NCBI RefSeq assembly: GCF_021462405.1
Contig: NZ_JAKEDU010000009.1
Coordinates: 1-64,000 of the forward strand
Length of the DNA stretch: 64,000 nt
Direction of reading: 5' to 3'
Source: Thermus tengchongensis
GTDB taxonomy: Bacteria; Deinococcota; Deinococci; Deinococcales; Thermaceae
Shown: positions 44,296 to 54,217 of the stretch, in pieces
Numbering within the stretch: position 1 is the first letter of the stretch
Layout: each line of letters opens with the position of its first letter
The notes under the pieces: model-generated
What the model saw: the letters and a program-made list of their open reading frames with translations, nothing else
The model's database searches: none
What the model was told of the DNA's origin: nothing
Program-made: the position numbers and the translations under genes

Positions 44296-44899
44296 CCTGG
44301 ACGGCACCCTGGTCGACACCGATCCCCTGCACCGCCTGGCCTGGCAGGAGGTCCTGGCCCCCTTGGGCCTTCGGGTGGACGAAGCGTTCTACCGCAAGCG
44401 CATCTCGGGCAGGCTGAACCCGGAGATCGTCCGCGACCTCCTGGGGCTGGAAGGGGAAGCGGCCTGGCGGCTCATCGAGGCCAAGGAGGCCCGCTTCCGG
44501 GAGCTGGCCCAGGATCTAAAACCCACCCCGGGGCTCCACGAGCTCTTGGCCGAGGCCGAGGCCCAGGGCCTCACCTGGGGGGTGGTGACCAACGCCCCCA
44601 GGGCCAACGCCCACCACGTGCTTAGGGCTTTGGGCCTCCACCCGCCCCTCCTGGTCCTGGCGGAGGAGGTGGGCCGGGGCAAGCCCGACCCCCTGCCCTA
44701 CCGGGTGGCCTTGGAGCGGCTGAGGATCCCCCCGGAGGAGGCCTTGGCCTTTGAGGACTCCCCTTCCGGGGTGAGGAGCGCCGTGGGGGCGGGGATTCCC
44801 ACCTACGCCCTCCTCACGGGGCACGAGGAGAAAACCCTCCTCGAGGCGGGGGCTAAAGGAGTCCTCCGCCACTTCCACCAAGCCCTGGATTTACTCTAG
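44273..44899 (+). CDS. HAD-superfamily phosphatase (beta-phosphoglucomutase/CbbY-like)
   Basis: A 208-aa HAD enzyme with all four motifs: DLDGTLVDTD (nucleophile and acid Asp), VTNAPR (Thr), GKPDPLPY (Lys) and FEDSPSG (second Asp pair). The helical cap between residues 15 and 85 is the C1 type of phosphoglycolate phosphatase and beta-phosphoglucomutase. The substrate cannot be decided. Its stop overlaps the convergent enolase-superfamily gene by 9 bp. Confidence 0.9.
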   Translation: MLKALLFDLDGTLVDTDPLHRLAWQEVLAPLGLRVDEAFYRKRISGRLNPEIVRDLLGLEGEAAWRLIEAKEARFRELAQDLKPTPGLHELLAEAEAQGLTWGVVTNAPRANAHHVLRALGLHPPLLVLAEEVGRGKPDPLPYRVALERLRIPPEEALAFEDSPSGVRSAVGAGIPTYALLTGHEEKTLLEAGAKGVLRHFHQALDLL

Positions 44900-45970
44900 G
44901 GCATACCGTCGGAAGGCTTCCTCGTCAAACCGCACCTCTACCAGATCCTCCCAGTAAAGCCACCCCTGGCGGAAGGTGGGGAAGTCCAAGAACCCTCCTT
45001 CCGCCTTCAGGTGGAAGGCCAGCTCGTTGGGCTCGGTCACCCCTTGCTGGAAGGCCAGGAGGGCGGACTGGTAAGCGCCAAAGGAGCTCTGCGCCTGGCT
45101 GCCCACCATGGCCCGCTTGCCCCTTTCCCGGGCCAGGGAAAGCATCTCCAGGGTCCAGGTGATGCCGGTGCGGGCGGGCTTGAGGTTCAGGACGTCGAAG
45201 GTGTCCAAGGCCAGCTCCCGGCGGAGGTCCTTGGGGGTCATGGCCGAGTCGTCGGCGATGAGGGGGAGGATTTTCTTCTCCCTGAGCTTCCTTCTAGCCT
45301 CCACCTCCTCGATGGGCAAGGGCTCCTCCACGTAGAGGAGGCCGAGCTCCTTCCAGGCCAGGAGGTAGCGCTCGGCGTCCTTGGGGGATAAGGTCTCGTT
45401 GGCGTCGGCGTAGAGCTCGGCGTCCGGGAAGGCCTCCTTGAGGCGAGCGATCCGCCGGGAGTCCCCCTCGAGGTCCCGGCCCACCTTCACCTTGAAGACC
45501 CGCACCCCCGCCCCGTAGGCCATGCGGGCATCGGCGAGCATCTCCTCTTCCGAGGCCATGCCCAGGAGGTAGGCCACCCGCACCCGGTGCTTGGCGGGCT
45601 TCAGGACCTGGTGGAGCTCCTCCCCCTCGCTCCTGGCCCAAGCCTCCCAGAGGGCGGTGTCCAGGGCCCCCTTAAGGGCATAGTTGCAGGGGAAGCCTTC
45701 CAAAACCGCGCGGATGGCCTCCTGGTCGTCGGCCTCGAGGCCCAAGAGCCTGGGCCTCAGATACTCTAGCCCCGCCCGCACGCTCCCCAGGGTCTCCCCG
45801 TAGATGGTGGGCCGTATGGCCACCTCCGCCCGGCCCAGGGCGCCGTCGGAAAGCTCCACCTCCAAAAGGGCGTGCTCCAGGGCGGCCATCTCCGAGGCCT
45901 TCCCCCAGCGCAAGGGGGCCTTCAGGGGGATGCGGAAAGGGATGAGACGAAGGTCCTTGATGGTCGCCAT
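44891..45970 (-). CDS. Enolase-superfamily enzyme (muconate cycloisomerase/dipeptide epimerase branch)
   Basis: A 359-aa TIM-barrel enzyme. Acid/base Lys lie in VFKVKVGRD (KxK). The metal ligands are Asp in LYADANE, Glu in YVEEPLP and Asp in LIADDSAM, and the second Lys lies in LNLKPARTG. Candidates are L-Ala-D/L-Glu epimerase, N-acylamino-acid racemase or o-succinylbenzoate synthase. No menaquinone genes are near. Its -10 box TAGAAT abuts element copy C. Confidence 0.88.
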   Translation of the reverse strand: MATIKDLRLIPFRIPLKAPLRWGKASEMAALEHALLEVELSDGALGRAEVAIRPTIYGETLGSVRAGLEYLRPRLLGLEADDQEAIRAVLEGFPCNYALKGALDTALWEAWARSEGEELHQVLKPAKHRVRVAYLLGMASEEEMLADARMAYGAGVRVFKVKVGRDLEGDSRRIARLKEAFPDAELYADANETLSPKDAERYLLAWKELGLLYVEEPLPIEEVEARRKLREKKILPLIADDSAMTPKDLRRELALDTFDVLNLKPARTGITWTLEMLSLARERGKRAMVGSQAQSSFGAYQSALLAFQQGVTEPNELAFHLKAEGGFLDFPTFRQGWLYWEDLVEVRFDEEAFRRYALE

Positions 45971-45976
45971 AAGGCC

Positions 45977-45982
45977 ATTCTA
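45977..45982 (-). promoter_or_regulatory. -10 box TAGAAT bordering element copy C
   Basis: On the minus strand TAGAAT is followed by GGCCTT and ATG 45970. Its first two bases, TA, are the flanking TA of the mobile element, so the element now supplies everything upstream, including any -35. Confidence 0.6.
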
Positions 45983-46084
45983 AGCACCCACACGCAAAGG
46001 TTGCCCCATCGGCTAAAGCTGAAGGGGCGTGCCTATGGTCTCTTTGGGGCCCCCGTCGTGGCGCAAGCCACGACGGGGTACTTA
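45981..46084 (+). mobile_element. Palindromic TA-flanked element, copy C (intact)
   Basis: A 100-bp core (45983-46082) between TAs, same orientation as copy B, with the 11-bp CCCCGTCGTGG hairpin and GGGTACT right end. The right TA is part of the stop codon TAA of the P-loop gene, and the left TA is part of the -10 box of the enolase-superfamily gene. Removing it leaves TTC TAG AAT. Confidence 0.88.
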
Positions 46085-46795
46085 GAAGCCCCGCTCCCGC
46101 AAAAAGGTCCGCACCGCCAAGACCTCCTCCTCCGGGGAAAGCCTTTCGGTATCTAGGACAAGGGCCTGGGGATGGCCCTCCAAAAGGCGCAAAGGGCCTA
46201 GGGGATCGTAGTTGCGCTTCTCCTCGGCCACGATCTTGAGCTTGGCCAAGACCTCTTCCAAGGGCGCCAGGGCCAGGGCCTCCTCCAACTCTTCGGGCGA
46301 GAGCACCCCCTCGGCCAAGGCCCTTAGCTCCGCCCTTTCCTCTGGGCGAAGCTCCACCCGGTCAAAGGCATCCCGGCGGGAGAGGAGCCTCTTGAGCCTA
46401 GTAGCCTCCCGGGCGTGGAGGACCACGAAAAGGGCCTTGGGCAGGTGCTCCAAGGCGTAGGCCACCTCCGCCTCCCCCCTCAGGCCGTCAAAGAGGAGGA
46501 GGGGGTGGGGTTCCGCATACCCCCGGGCCAGCACCTCCGCCACCCCTCCCGGGAACTCCTCCCGAAAGCGCCGGGTGAGGCGGAAGCGCTCCTCCCGGGG
46601 GATGGGGGGCTTGGCCCCGAAGCGGGGGAGGACGTAAAGGTCCACCAGTTCCCGGCGGTCGGGAAGGCGGGGTAGGCCCAGGGCCTCCACCAGCGTGCTC
46701 TTCCCCACCCCGGTGAGGCCCACCAGGATGACAAGGGAAGTCTCGCGAACGGGGAGCAAACCCTCTTCCTCAAACAGGGCAAAGCGCACGGCCAT
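46082..46795 (-). CDS. P-loop NTPase/kinase-like protein of unknown function
   Basis: A 237-aa protein with a clear Walker A motif VGLTGVGKSTLVEAL at about residues 26-40 and a possible Walker B LLLFDGLRGE near 115. The C-terminal half is helical and acidic. It resembles nucleotide kinases in layout, but no specific family mark is visible. TAGCAT (46807-46802) lies six bases before ATG. Its stop codon lies at the edge of element copy C. It is divergent from a secreted-protein gene. Confidence 0.75.
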   Translation of the reverse strand: MAVRFALFEEEGLLPVRETSLVILVGLTGVGKSTLVEALGLPRLPDRRELVDLYVLPRFGAKPPIPREERFRLTRRFREEFPGGVAEVLARGYAEPHPLLLFDGLRGEAEVAYALEHLPKALFVVLHAREATRLKRLLSRRDAFDRVELRPEERAELRALAEGVLSPEELEEALALAPLEEVLAKLKIVAEEKRNYDPLGPLRLLEGHPQALVLDTERLSPEEEVLAVRTFLRERGF

Positions 46796-46834
46796 GACGC
46801 CATGCTAACCGGCCTCTGTTAGGATGGGAGGGGT

Positions 46835-47326
46835 ATGAAGCGGACCCTAGCTCTTCTAGCCCTGCTCCTAGGCTTCTCCCTGGCACAGGCCCCGGCCTAC
46901 CCGGAAAACGCCCTGGGCCTCGGCTACGCCCCCGAGCGGGGGGTCTACCTGCAAGGAAGCCTCCTTCTGCCCTTCAGCCCTCTGGGCATCGACACCGGCC
47001 TGGACGCCCAGGTGCTCCTTTCGCAAAACCCCGAGGTCTACGCCCTCCTCAAGGCCAACCTCTTCCCCGGCCTGGTCCTCATGGACCTCTACACCTCGGT
47101 GGGCCTGGGCCTGGACCTGCGCTACCCCTTCGGGGTGCACCTGGGGCCGGTGGTGAGCCTCGAGGTGCCGGGAGGAGCCCTTTCCGCCTACGGGGGACTC
47201 GGCTACCAAAGTGGGTTCCACTTGGCCTGGGGAGCGGGGTTTAGGCTCTATCTGGAGCCCCTAGCCCTGGAGGTTTCCGCCTCTGATCGGTATCCCTTCC
47301 TCTTAAGCCTCCTCTACCTTTGGTAA
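46835..47326 (+). CDS. Secreted/outer-membrane-like hypothetical protein
   Basis: A 163-aa protein with a signal peptide (MKRTLALLALLLGFSLAQA, cleavage likely after AQA). The mature part alternates short amphipathic strands and Gly-rich turns (VGLGLDLRYPFGVHLGPVVSLEV) and ends in the aromatic Trp of LLSLLYLW. This pattern suggests a small outer-membrane beta-barrel, by inference only. GGGAGGGG precedes ATG. A permease gene follows 3 nt after its stop. Confidence 0.7.
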   Translation: MKRTLALLALLLGFSLAQAPAYPENALGLGYAPERGVYLQGSLLLPFSPLGIDTGLDAQVLLSQNPEVYALLKANLFPGLVLMDLYTSVGLGLDLRYPFGVHLGPVVSLEVPGGALSAYGGLGYQSGFHLAWGAGFRLYLEPLALEVSASDRYPFLLSLLYLW

Positions 47327-47329
47327 CCC

Positions 47330-48166
47330 GTGCGCCGCCTGCCCCTTTTCCTCTTCTCCCTCCCCGCCCTCCTCACCCTGGGCCTTTTCGTCCTCTACCC
47401 CTTCCTGGACGTCCTCCGCTTCTCCACCTGGGAGTGGTCGGGGCTTTCCGAGCCCCGGCCCGTGGGCCTGAAGAACTACCAGGACCTCCTTCAAGACCCT
47501 GCCTTCTGGGGAAGCCTCCGGGTGACCCTTAAATTCATGCTCCTGGCCCTACCCCTCTTCGTGGGGCTTTCCGTTGGCCTAGCGGTGGCCCTGGAGGGGG
47601 CCCCCTACGAGCGCTTCGCCAAGAGCCTCCTCTTCCTCCCGGGCCTCGTCACCTTGGGCGGGGCCACCCTAAGCTGGTACACCCTCTTCACCCCGGAATA
47701 CGGGGCCCTGGCCCAGTTCCTGCCCATTCCCCCCTGGGACCGGGAGGGGTTTTGGGCCTTGGTGATGGTGGTCCTCTTCACCCTGTGGCGGCACCTGGGG
47801 TACGGGGTTCTGGTGGCCTCGGCCCGGCTCAAGGCCATCCCCAAAACGCTTTTGGAAGCTGCATACGTGGATGGGGCCGGACCTTGGGAAGCCTTCCGCC
47901 ACGTGGTCCTTCCCCTCATGCGCCCGGCGGTGACCTTTTTGGTGGTGGTGGGCACCATCCTCTCCCTGCAGTCTTACGCTGCGGTCTTCCTCCTCACCCG
48001 GGGCGGGCCCTACGGGGCCACCCGGGTGCTGGGCTACTACCTTTACGAATCGGGGTTTGAGAACTTCCGCCTGGGCTACGCCGCCGCCGTCACCGTGGTG
48101 ATCCTCCTCCTCACCCTCCTCTTCGCCTACGCCCAGCTAAGGCTTCTGCGTCACGGGGAAGAGTAG
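47330..48166 (+). CDS. ABC transporter permease (MalF/UgpA sugar type)
   Basis: A 278-aa permease with about six hydrophobic segments. The coupling loop reads EAAYVDGAGPWEAFRHVVLPLMRP, the EAA motif. The N-terminal GLKNYQDLL segment is typical of MalF/UgpA-type permeases. The usual second permease, binding protein and ATPase are not adjacent; the next gene is on the other strand and overlaps its stop by 16 bp. GTG 47330 is the start. Confidence 0.88.
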   Translation: MRRLPLFLFSLPALLTLGLFVLYPFLDVLRFSTWEWSGLSEPRPVGLKNYQDLLQDPAFWGSLRVTLKFMLLALPLFVGLSVGLAVALEGAPYERFAKSLLFLPGLVTLGGATLSWYTLFTPEYGALAQFLPIPPWDREGFWALVMVVLFTLWRHLGYGVLVASARLKAIPKTLLEAAYVDGAGPWEAFRHVVLPLMRPAVTFLVVVGTILSLQSYAAVFLLTRGGPYGATRVLGYYLYESGFENFRLGYAAAVTVVILLLTLLFAYAQLRLLRHGEE

Positions 48167-49164
48167 CGGTAGCGGGCCAGGTCCTGCAGGTGCCCCTCAA
48201 AGTCAGCGTTCAGGAAAAGCCTGCCCTTGGCGTGGAAGAAGTAGAGGTACGGGCGCCCTTTGGGATCGGTGCGCACCGGGTTGAGCACCGCCAGGAGGGC
48301 CGCCCGTCCGGGGTTGCCGATGGGCCCTGGGGGGAGGCCAGGGTAGCGGTAGGTGTTGTAGGGGGAGTCCACCCCGAAGTCCCCCGCCCTGCGGGAAAGC
48401 TCAGAAAGGCGCTTGCCCAGGGCATAGGCCACGGTGGGGTCCGCCTGGAGGGGCATGCCCCGTTCCAAACGGTTCAGGAAGACTCCAGCGATCTTGGGCA
48501 TCTCCTCTGGGCTTCCCGCCTCCGCCTGCACGATGGAGGCTAGGGTCACCCAAGCGTGCACGGAAAGGCCTTGCTCCTCAAGCAGGCGCCGCACCGGAGG
48601 GGTGAGCTCGGCGGCGAAGCGGCTGAGCATGGCCCGCACCACCTCTTCGGGACCCACCAAGAGGTCAAAGGTATAGGTGGCGGGGAAGAGGTAGCCCTCG
48701 AGGGTGGGCCCCTCCACAAAGGAGGGCCTGACCGCCCCCGGCTCCCGGACGAGGCGCAAAAACCCCTCCCCGTCCAAGCCCGCCTGGGAAAGCCTTCGGG
48801 CGTAGTCCACCCCCCTCTCCCCCTCGGGGAAGGTGAGGGTCACCGTGAGGGGGCGCTCCCCCCCGGTGAGGGCCCGGGCCAGGCGGAAGGCCCCTTCCCC
48901 CTCGAGGCGGTAAACCCCGGGGACCAGCTTCTTGGCCCGGCCGGAAAAGCGGAGGTAGGCGGAAAAGAGGTACCCGGAGCGCAAAAGCCCGGCCTCTTCC
49001 AGAATCCTGGCCACCTCCTGGCCCGTGGCCCCCTTGGGGATGCGCACGGTGGCCTCCTTTCCCGTGGGACCCAAAAGCCAGAGGGCGTAGAAGAGGAGGA
49101 GGGCGAAGGTGAGGAAGAGGACCACCACTCCCCGCCAAAGCCAGGTCCTAGAGCCTTCCCGCAA
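48151..49164 (-). CDS. mltG: Endolytic murein transglycosylase MltG (YceG-like)
   Basis: A 337-aa membrane-anchored enzyme that cleaves nascent glycan strands and so sets chain length. One N-terminal membrane helix ([20 protein letters not shown]) is followed by a LysM-like part and the catalytic YceG domain with [10 protein letters not shown] (catalytic Glu), [19 protein letters not shown] and [18 protein letters not shown]. It overlaps ruvX by 17 bp and is likely co-translated. Confidence 0.95.
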   Translation of the reverse strand: MREGSRTWLWRGVVVLFLTFALLLFYALWLLGPTGKEATVRIPKGATGQEVARILEEAGLLRSGYLFSAYLRFSGRAKKLVPGVYRLEGEGAFRLARALTGGERPLTVTLTFPEGERGVDYARRLSQAGLDGEGFLRLVREPGAVRPSFVEGPTLEGYLFPATYTFDLLVGPEEVVRAMLSRFAAELTPPVRRLLEEQGLSVHAWVTLASIVQAEAGSPEEMPKIAGVFLNRLERGMPLQADPTVAYALGKRLSELSRRAGDFGVDSPYNTYRYPGLPPGPIGNPGRAALLAVLNPVRTDPKGRPYLYFFHAKGRLFLNADFEGHLQDLARYRYSSP

Positions 49165-49555
49165 GATAGCCCTCCAAGAGGATCACCGCGCTCATCTCGT
49201 CCAACCGGCCCTTCTCCCGGCGGATCCGTTTGGGGGCATGTTTCAGGCGCCGGGCTGCTGCCTGGGTGGTGTAGCGCTCGTCCACAAGCTCCACCTCCAC
49301 CCCCTTAGCCCTCAGCGCCTCCACCAGGGGAAGGACCCGCTTGGCCTGGGCGCTTTCCCTGAGGTCGGTGCGCAGGGGAAGGCCCACCAAGAGCTTCCCT
49401 AATCCCTCCCGGCGCACAAAGTCCAGGAGGGCCGCCACATCCTCCTCCAGGCTCCTCCGCACCAGATACCCCCGGCCAAAGGCGAAGGGGCTCCCCTCCT
49501 CCCCCACCGCCAGGCCGATCCGGGCCTCCCCCACGTCAAGCGCGCCCACCCGCAT
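49148..49555 (-). CDS. ruvX: Putative pre-16S rRNA nuclease YqgF/RuvX
   Basis: A 135-aa RNase H-fold protein. The first catalytic Asp is in [11 protein letters not shown], the VGLPL segment and the DERYTTQAA Glu/Asp region follow, and [13 protein letters not shown] near the C-terminus carries the last acid. It matures the 5' end of 16S rRNA. It overlaps mltG (17 bp) and the upstream membrane-protein gene (20 bp). The yqgF-yceG pair is common. Confidence 0.93.
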   Translation of the reverse strand: MRVGALDVGEARIGLAVGEEGSPFAFGRGYLVRRSLEEDVAALLDFVRREGLGKLLVGLPLRTDLRESAQAKRVLPLVEALRAKGVEVELVDERYTTQAAARRLKHAPKRIRREKGRLDEMSAVILLEGYLAGRL

Positions 49556-50225
49556 ACTGCACGCTGCGGTCCGCCAAGGCCACCCCCAGGTAGAGAAGGA
49601 AGACCCCTAGGGCCCTTCCCGCCTCCTCGAGGCCCACCACCCCGAAGCGGTTCAGGGTGCTGGTGGAGGCCAGCACCAAAGCGGCCAGGAAGATGAGGGC
49701 CGTGCCCTGGGCCCTGAGGGGGTTCCTGCGCCAGAAGAGCAGGGTGGTATAGAGGGCCACCCCCGCCATGAGGAGGGTGCCCAGGAGGTTGAAGGGGATG
49801 GTCCAGAGGCGGGGGGAGGTGAGGCTGGGCTCGGGGAAGGCCGCCCCCGAAGGGGTGTAGGGGGCGGGCAGGCGGGCGAAGTCCAGGGGGGCGGAGGCCA
49901 CCAGGAAAAGCCCGTAGAGGATGAAGGGGACAAGCCCCAAAAGCAGGGCGCGGGCCGCCTTGGGGTTCAGGAGGGCCAGGCTTCCCAGGCCCAGGAAGGT
50001 CACCCCGTGCATGGCCCCGGCCAGGTACCAGAGGCGGTAGAGGAAGGGGTCCCAGGCCCCGAGGAGCTTGGCCATTAGCTCCGCGGAGACTGCCAGGGCG
50101 AAGAGGAGGAGGCCCAGGGCGTAGAGGGCGTTGTGGAGGGCGGGCCGCCTGCGGTACCGGGCGAAGGTGAGGCCGAAAAGGGCCCAGGAGAGGGCCACCG
50201 CTATCAGGCTCAAGAACAGGGTCAT
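49536..50225 (-). CDS. Seven-helix membrane protein of unknown function
   Basis: A 229-aa protein with about seven hydrophobic segments, starting [28 protein letters not shown]. No conserved catalytic motif is visible. The even helix spacing is like small Deinococcus-Thermus membrane proteins of unknown role. Its stop lies inside the ruvX start. Function unknown. Confidence 0.75.
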   Translation of the reverse strand: MTLFLSLIAVALSWALFGLTFARYRRRPALHNALYALGLLLFALAVSAELMAKLLGAWDPFLYRLWYLAGAMHGVTFLGLGSLALLNPKAARALLLGLVPFILYGLFLVASAPLDFARLPAPYTPSGAAFPEPSLTSPRLWTIPFNLLGTLLMAGVALYTTLLFWRRNPLRAQGTALIFLAALVLASTSTLNRFGVVGLEEAGRALGVFLLYLGVALADRSVQYAGGRA

Positions 50226-50266
50226 GCGGCCATTTTACCCTCAGGGGTACCCGGGATGGGTGTCCT

Positions 50267-52915
<2,649 letters not shown>

Positions 52916-52922
52916 GCCTCTG

Positions 52923-52951
52923 ATTATAGGGGCTCAACGCGCCGGTCTTCA
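52923..52951 (-). promoter_or_regulatory. alaS promoter
   Basis: On the minus strand, TGAAGA (52951-52946), 17 bp, and a perfect TATAAT (52928-52923) lie seven bases before ATG 52915. It is back-to-back with the RHH/PIN promoter. Confidence 0.75.
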
Positions 52952-52955
52952 CCCC

Positions 52956-52985
52956 TTTGACGTCAAACCCTCATACCGTCAAAAT
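52956..52985 (+). promoter_or_regulatory. RHH/PIN promoter with palindromic operator
   Basis: TTGACG (52957-52962) and CAAAAT (52980-52985) are 17 bp apart, and GGTGGC links CAAAAT to ATG 52992. The -35 is inside the 12-bp palindrome TTTGACGTCAAA (52956-52967). A further GTCAAA half-site is at 52978-52983, overlapping the -10. This layout fits repression by the ribbon-helix-helix antitoxin. Confidence 0.75.
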
Positions 52986-52991
52986 GGTGGC

Positions 52992-53210
52992 ATGGCCAGG
53001 CGCAAGACCACCCTGTACCTGGAGGAAGAGGTGCTCCGGGCCGCCAAAGTGCGGGCAGCAAGCCTGGGCCTAAGGGAGTCGGAGCTGGTGGAGCGGGCCT
53101 TGCGCCACTACCTGGGCCTGGAACGCCTCGAGGCCCTTCTCAAAGGCCCCCTCTCCGAGGAAGAGGCCCTGAAGCTGGCCTATCAGGAGCTCCACGCCTC
53201 CCGGGGATGA
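52992..53210 (+). CDS. Ribbon-helix-helix antitoxin
   Basis: A 72-aa protein beginning MARRKTTLYLEEEVLRAAKVRAASLGLRESELVERALRHYLG, a short strand followed by two helices as in RHH (CopG/Arc-type) DNA-binding antitoxins. The C-terminal 25 residues are acidic and should wrap the toxin. Its stop overlaps the PIN gene start as ATGA. ATG 52992 is the start; frame further up is over alaS. The operator is likely the palindrome at 52956. Confidence 0.9.
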   Translation: MARRKTTLYLEEEVLRAAKVRAASLGLRESELVERALRHYLGLERLEALLKGPLSEEEALKLAYQELHASRG

Positions 53211-53635
53211 TCCGCGCGGTCCTTGACCCGGGGGTGCTGGTGGCGGCCCTTCTTTCCTCCCAGGGGGCCCCGGCGCAACTTGTGCGCCTCTTGGTGAAAG
53301 GGCGTTTCCAGCTCGTCCTTTCCCCCAAGCTTCTCGAGGAAACCGAGCGGGTCCTAAAAAGACCCAAGTTCCGAGACCACGTGAACCTCGAGGAGGTCCA
53401 GGACTATCTGGCCTTCTTGGTCCGCTGGGGAGAGCTGGTCCCCGACCCTCCGGAAAGCCCGGGCCTATGCCCCGACCCCGGGGACGACTACGTGGTGGCC
53501 TTGGCGCGGGCCTCGAGGGCCAGGGTCCTGGTATCAGGGGATGGGCACCTGCTGGGGCTTTCCCATCCCGAACCCCCTGTGCTCACCCCCAGGGCCTTTC
53601 TGGAGCTTCTGGAATCCCTCGGGCCTCAGGCATAA
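53207..53635 (+). CDS. PIN-domain toxin (COG1569-type)
   Basis: A 142-aa PIN ribonuclease. The acidic residues expected for metal binding are visible: Asp in AVLDPGVLVAALL, Glu in LLEETERVL, and the pair in CPDPGDDYVVALARASRARVLVSGD. It should cleave RNA when free of antitoxin. It overlaps the antitoxin by 4 nt and the pair forms a type II system. A NIPSNAP-like gene follows 7 nt later with its own -10-like box. Confidence 0.92.
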   Translation: MIRAVLDPGVLVAALLSSQGAPAQLVRLLVKGRFQLVLSPKLLEETERVLKRPKFRDHVNLEEVQDYLAFLVRWGELVPDPPESPGLCPDPGDDYVVALARASRARVLVSGDGHLLGLSHPEPPVLTPRAFLELLESLGPQA

Positions 53636-53636
53636 T
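53631..53636 (+). promoter_or_regulatory. -10 box CATAAT
   Basis: CATAAT overlaps the stop codon TAA of the PIN gene and is followed by GGGGCC and ATG 53643, identical in spacing and spacer to the site at 2895. Confidence 0.55.
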
Positions 53637-53642
53637 GGGGCC

Positions 53643-53918
53643 ATGACCGTCCAGATGCGCCGCTACCGGCTTAAGGAAGGCACCCGAGAAGCTTTCCAAA
53701 AGGTTTTCCTAGAGGTCATCGTCCCCCTGCGCCAGGCCATGGGCTTCAGGGTGCTTGGGGCCTACTGGCTCTCGGACCGGGACTTCCTCTGGTTCGTGGG
53801 GCACGAGAACTTCGCCGAGGCGGAGAAGGCTTACTACGAGCACCCCGAACGGAGGAAGGTGGACCCCCGGGTGTTCCTGGAAGAGATGGAAACCCGCTTC
53901 GTGGAGAGGCTCCTCTAA
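53643..53918 (+). CDS. NIPSNAP-like dimeric alpha-beta barrel protein
   Basis: A 91-aa protein starting MTVQMRRYRLKEGTREAFQKVF, with the strand-helix pattern of NIPSNAP/ABM-type small ferredoxin-fold proteins and a WFVGHENFAEAEKAYY segment typical of them. No catalytic residues can be named. It is probably leaderless. It does not look related to the toxin pair upstream. The role is unknown. Confidence 0.8.
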   Translation: MTVQMRRYRLKEGTREAFQKVFLEVIVPLRQAMGFRVLGAYWLSDRDFLWFVGHENFAEAEKAYYEHPERRKVDPRVFLEEMETRFVERLL

Positions 53919-54217
53919 CCTCTACCCGCCCGGGTGGGGGGGCTGCCCCTCCTTCCCCTCCCGAAACCCGGGGCCATGCCCCACCGGCCCCGCGCGGGCC
54001 CCGTGGGGGGGCACGATACCCCGTGCGTGCTGTTGAACCCTTCCCTCGCCTTCACCTGGCGGAGGTCTTGGATACCCTTTCACCGGGGCCCCCACGCGGA
54101 CAAAGTCCGCATGGGGTGGTATCACCGGGGCCCCCAGGGGGACTTTGTCCCCGTGGGGTGGTGTGACCTGTGCTCCCCCCCACACCCGGCCCGCTCCCAA
54201 GGGGTAAGCTTGGCCCT
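53919..54217. other. Intergenic region of G/C-rich hairpins
   Basis: About 300 bp with no gene I can support. The first part has several short G/C inverted repeats (around CGGGGCCATGCCCC and GGCCCCGCGCGGGCC). The second part carries a tandem of two 42-bp repeat units, and TAAGCT (54205-54210) precedes the next gene. Confidence 0.7.
54081..54168. repeat. Tandem pair of 42-bp G/C hairpin repeats
   Basis: Two units start CACCGGGGCCCCCA at 54081 and 54123, exactly 42 bp apart. Each contains a hairpin whose arms differ between units but compensate (GCGGAC/GTCCGC and GGGGAC/GTCCCC), then ATGGGGTGG or GTGGGGTGG and a TATCACC-like end. Compensated arms suggest the fold matters. Confidence 0.75.

Noticed and set aside
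45872..46156. An open frame across copy C encoding the same peptide as the MntA insert
   Set aside because: It is antisense to the enolase-superfamily and P-loop genes at its ends, has no start context, and shares the peptide only because the element is the same.
54170..54217. An earlier ATG start for the FtsX-type permease
   Set aside because: The added residues are Pro/Gly-rich, come from the hairpin-rich spacer and would place extra sequence before membrane helix 1; GTG 54218 has a better promoter context.
53919..54217. A CRISPR-like array in the hairpin-rich spacer
   Set aside because: Only two 42-bp tandem units with no spacer variation pattern, and no cas genes anywhere in the window.
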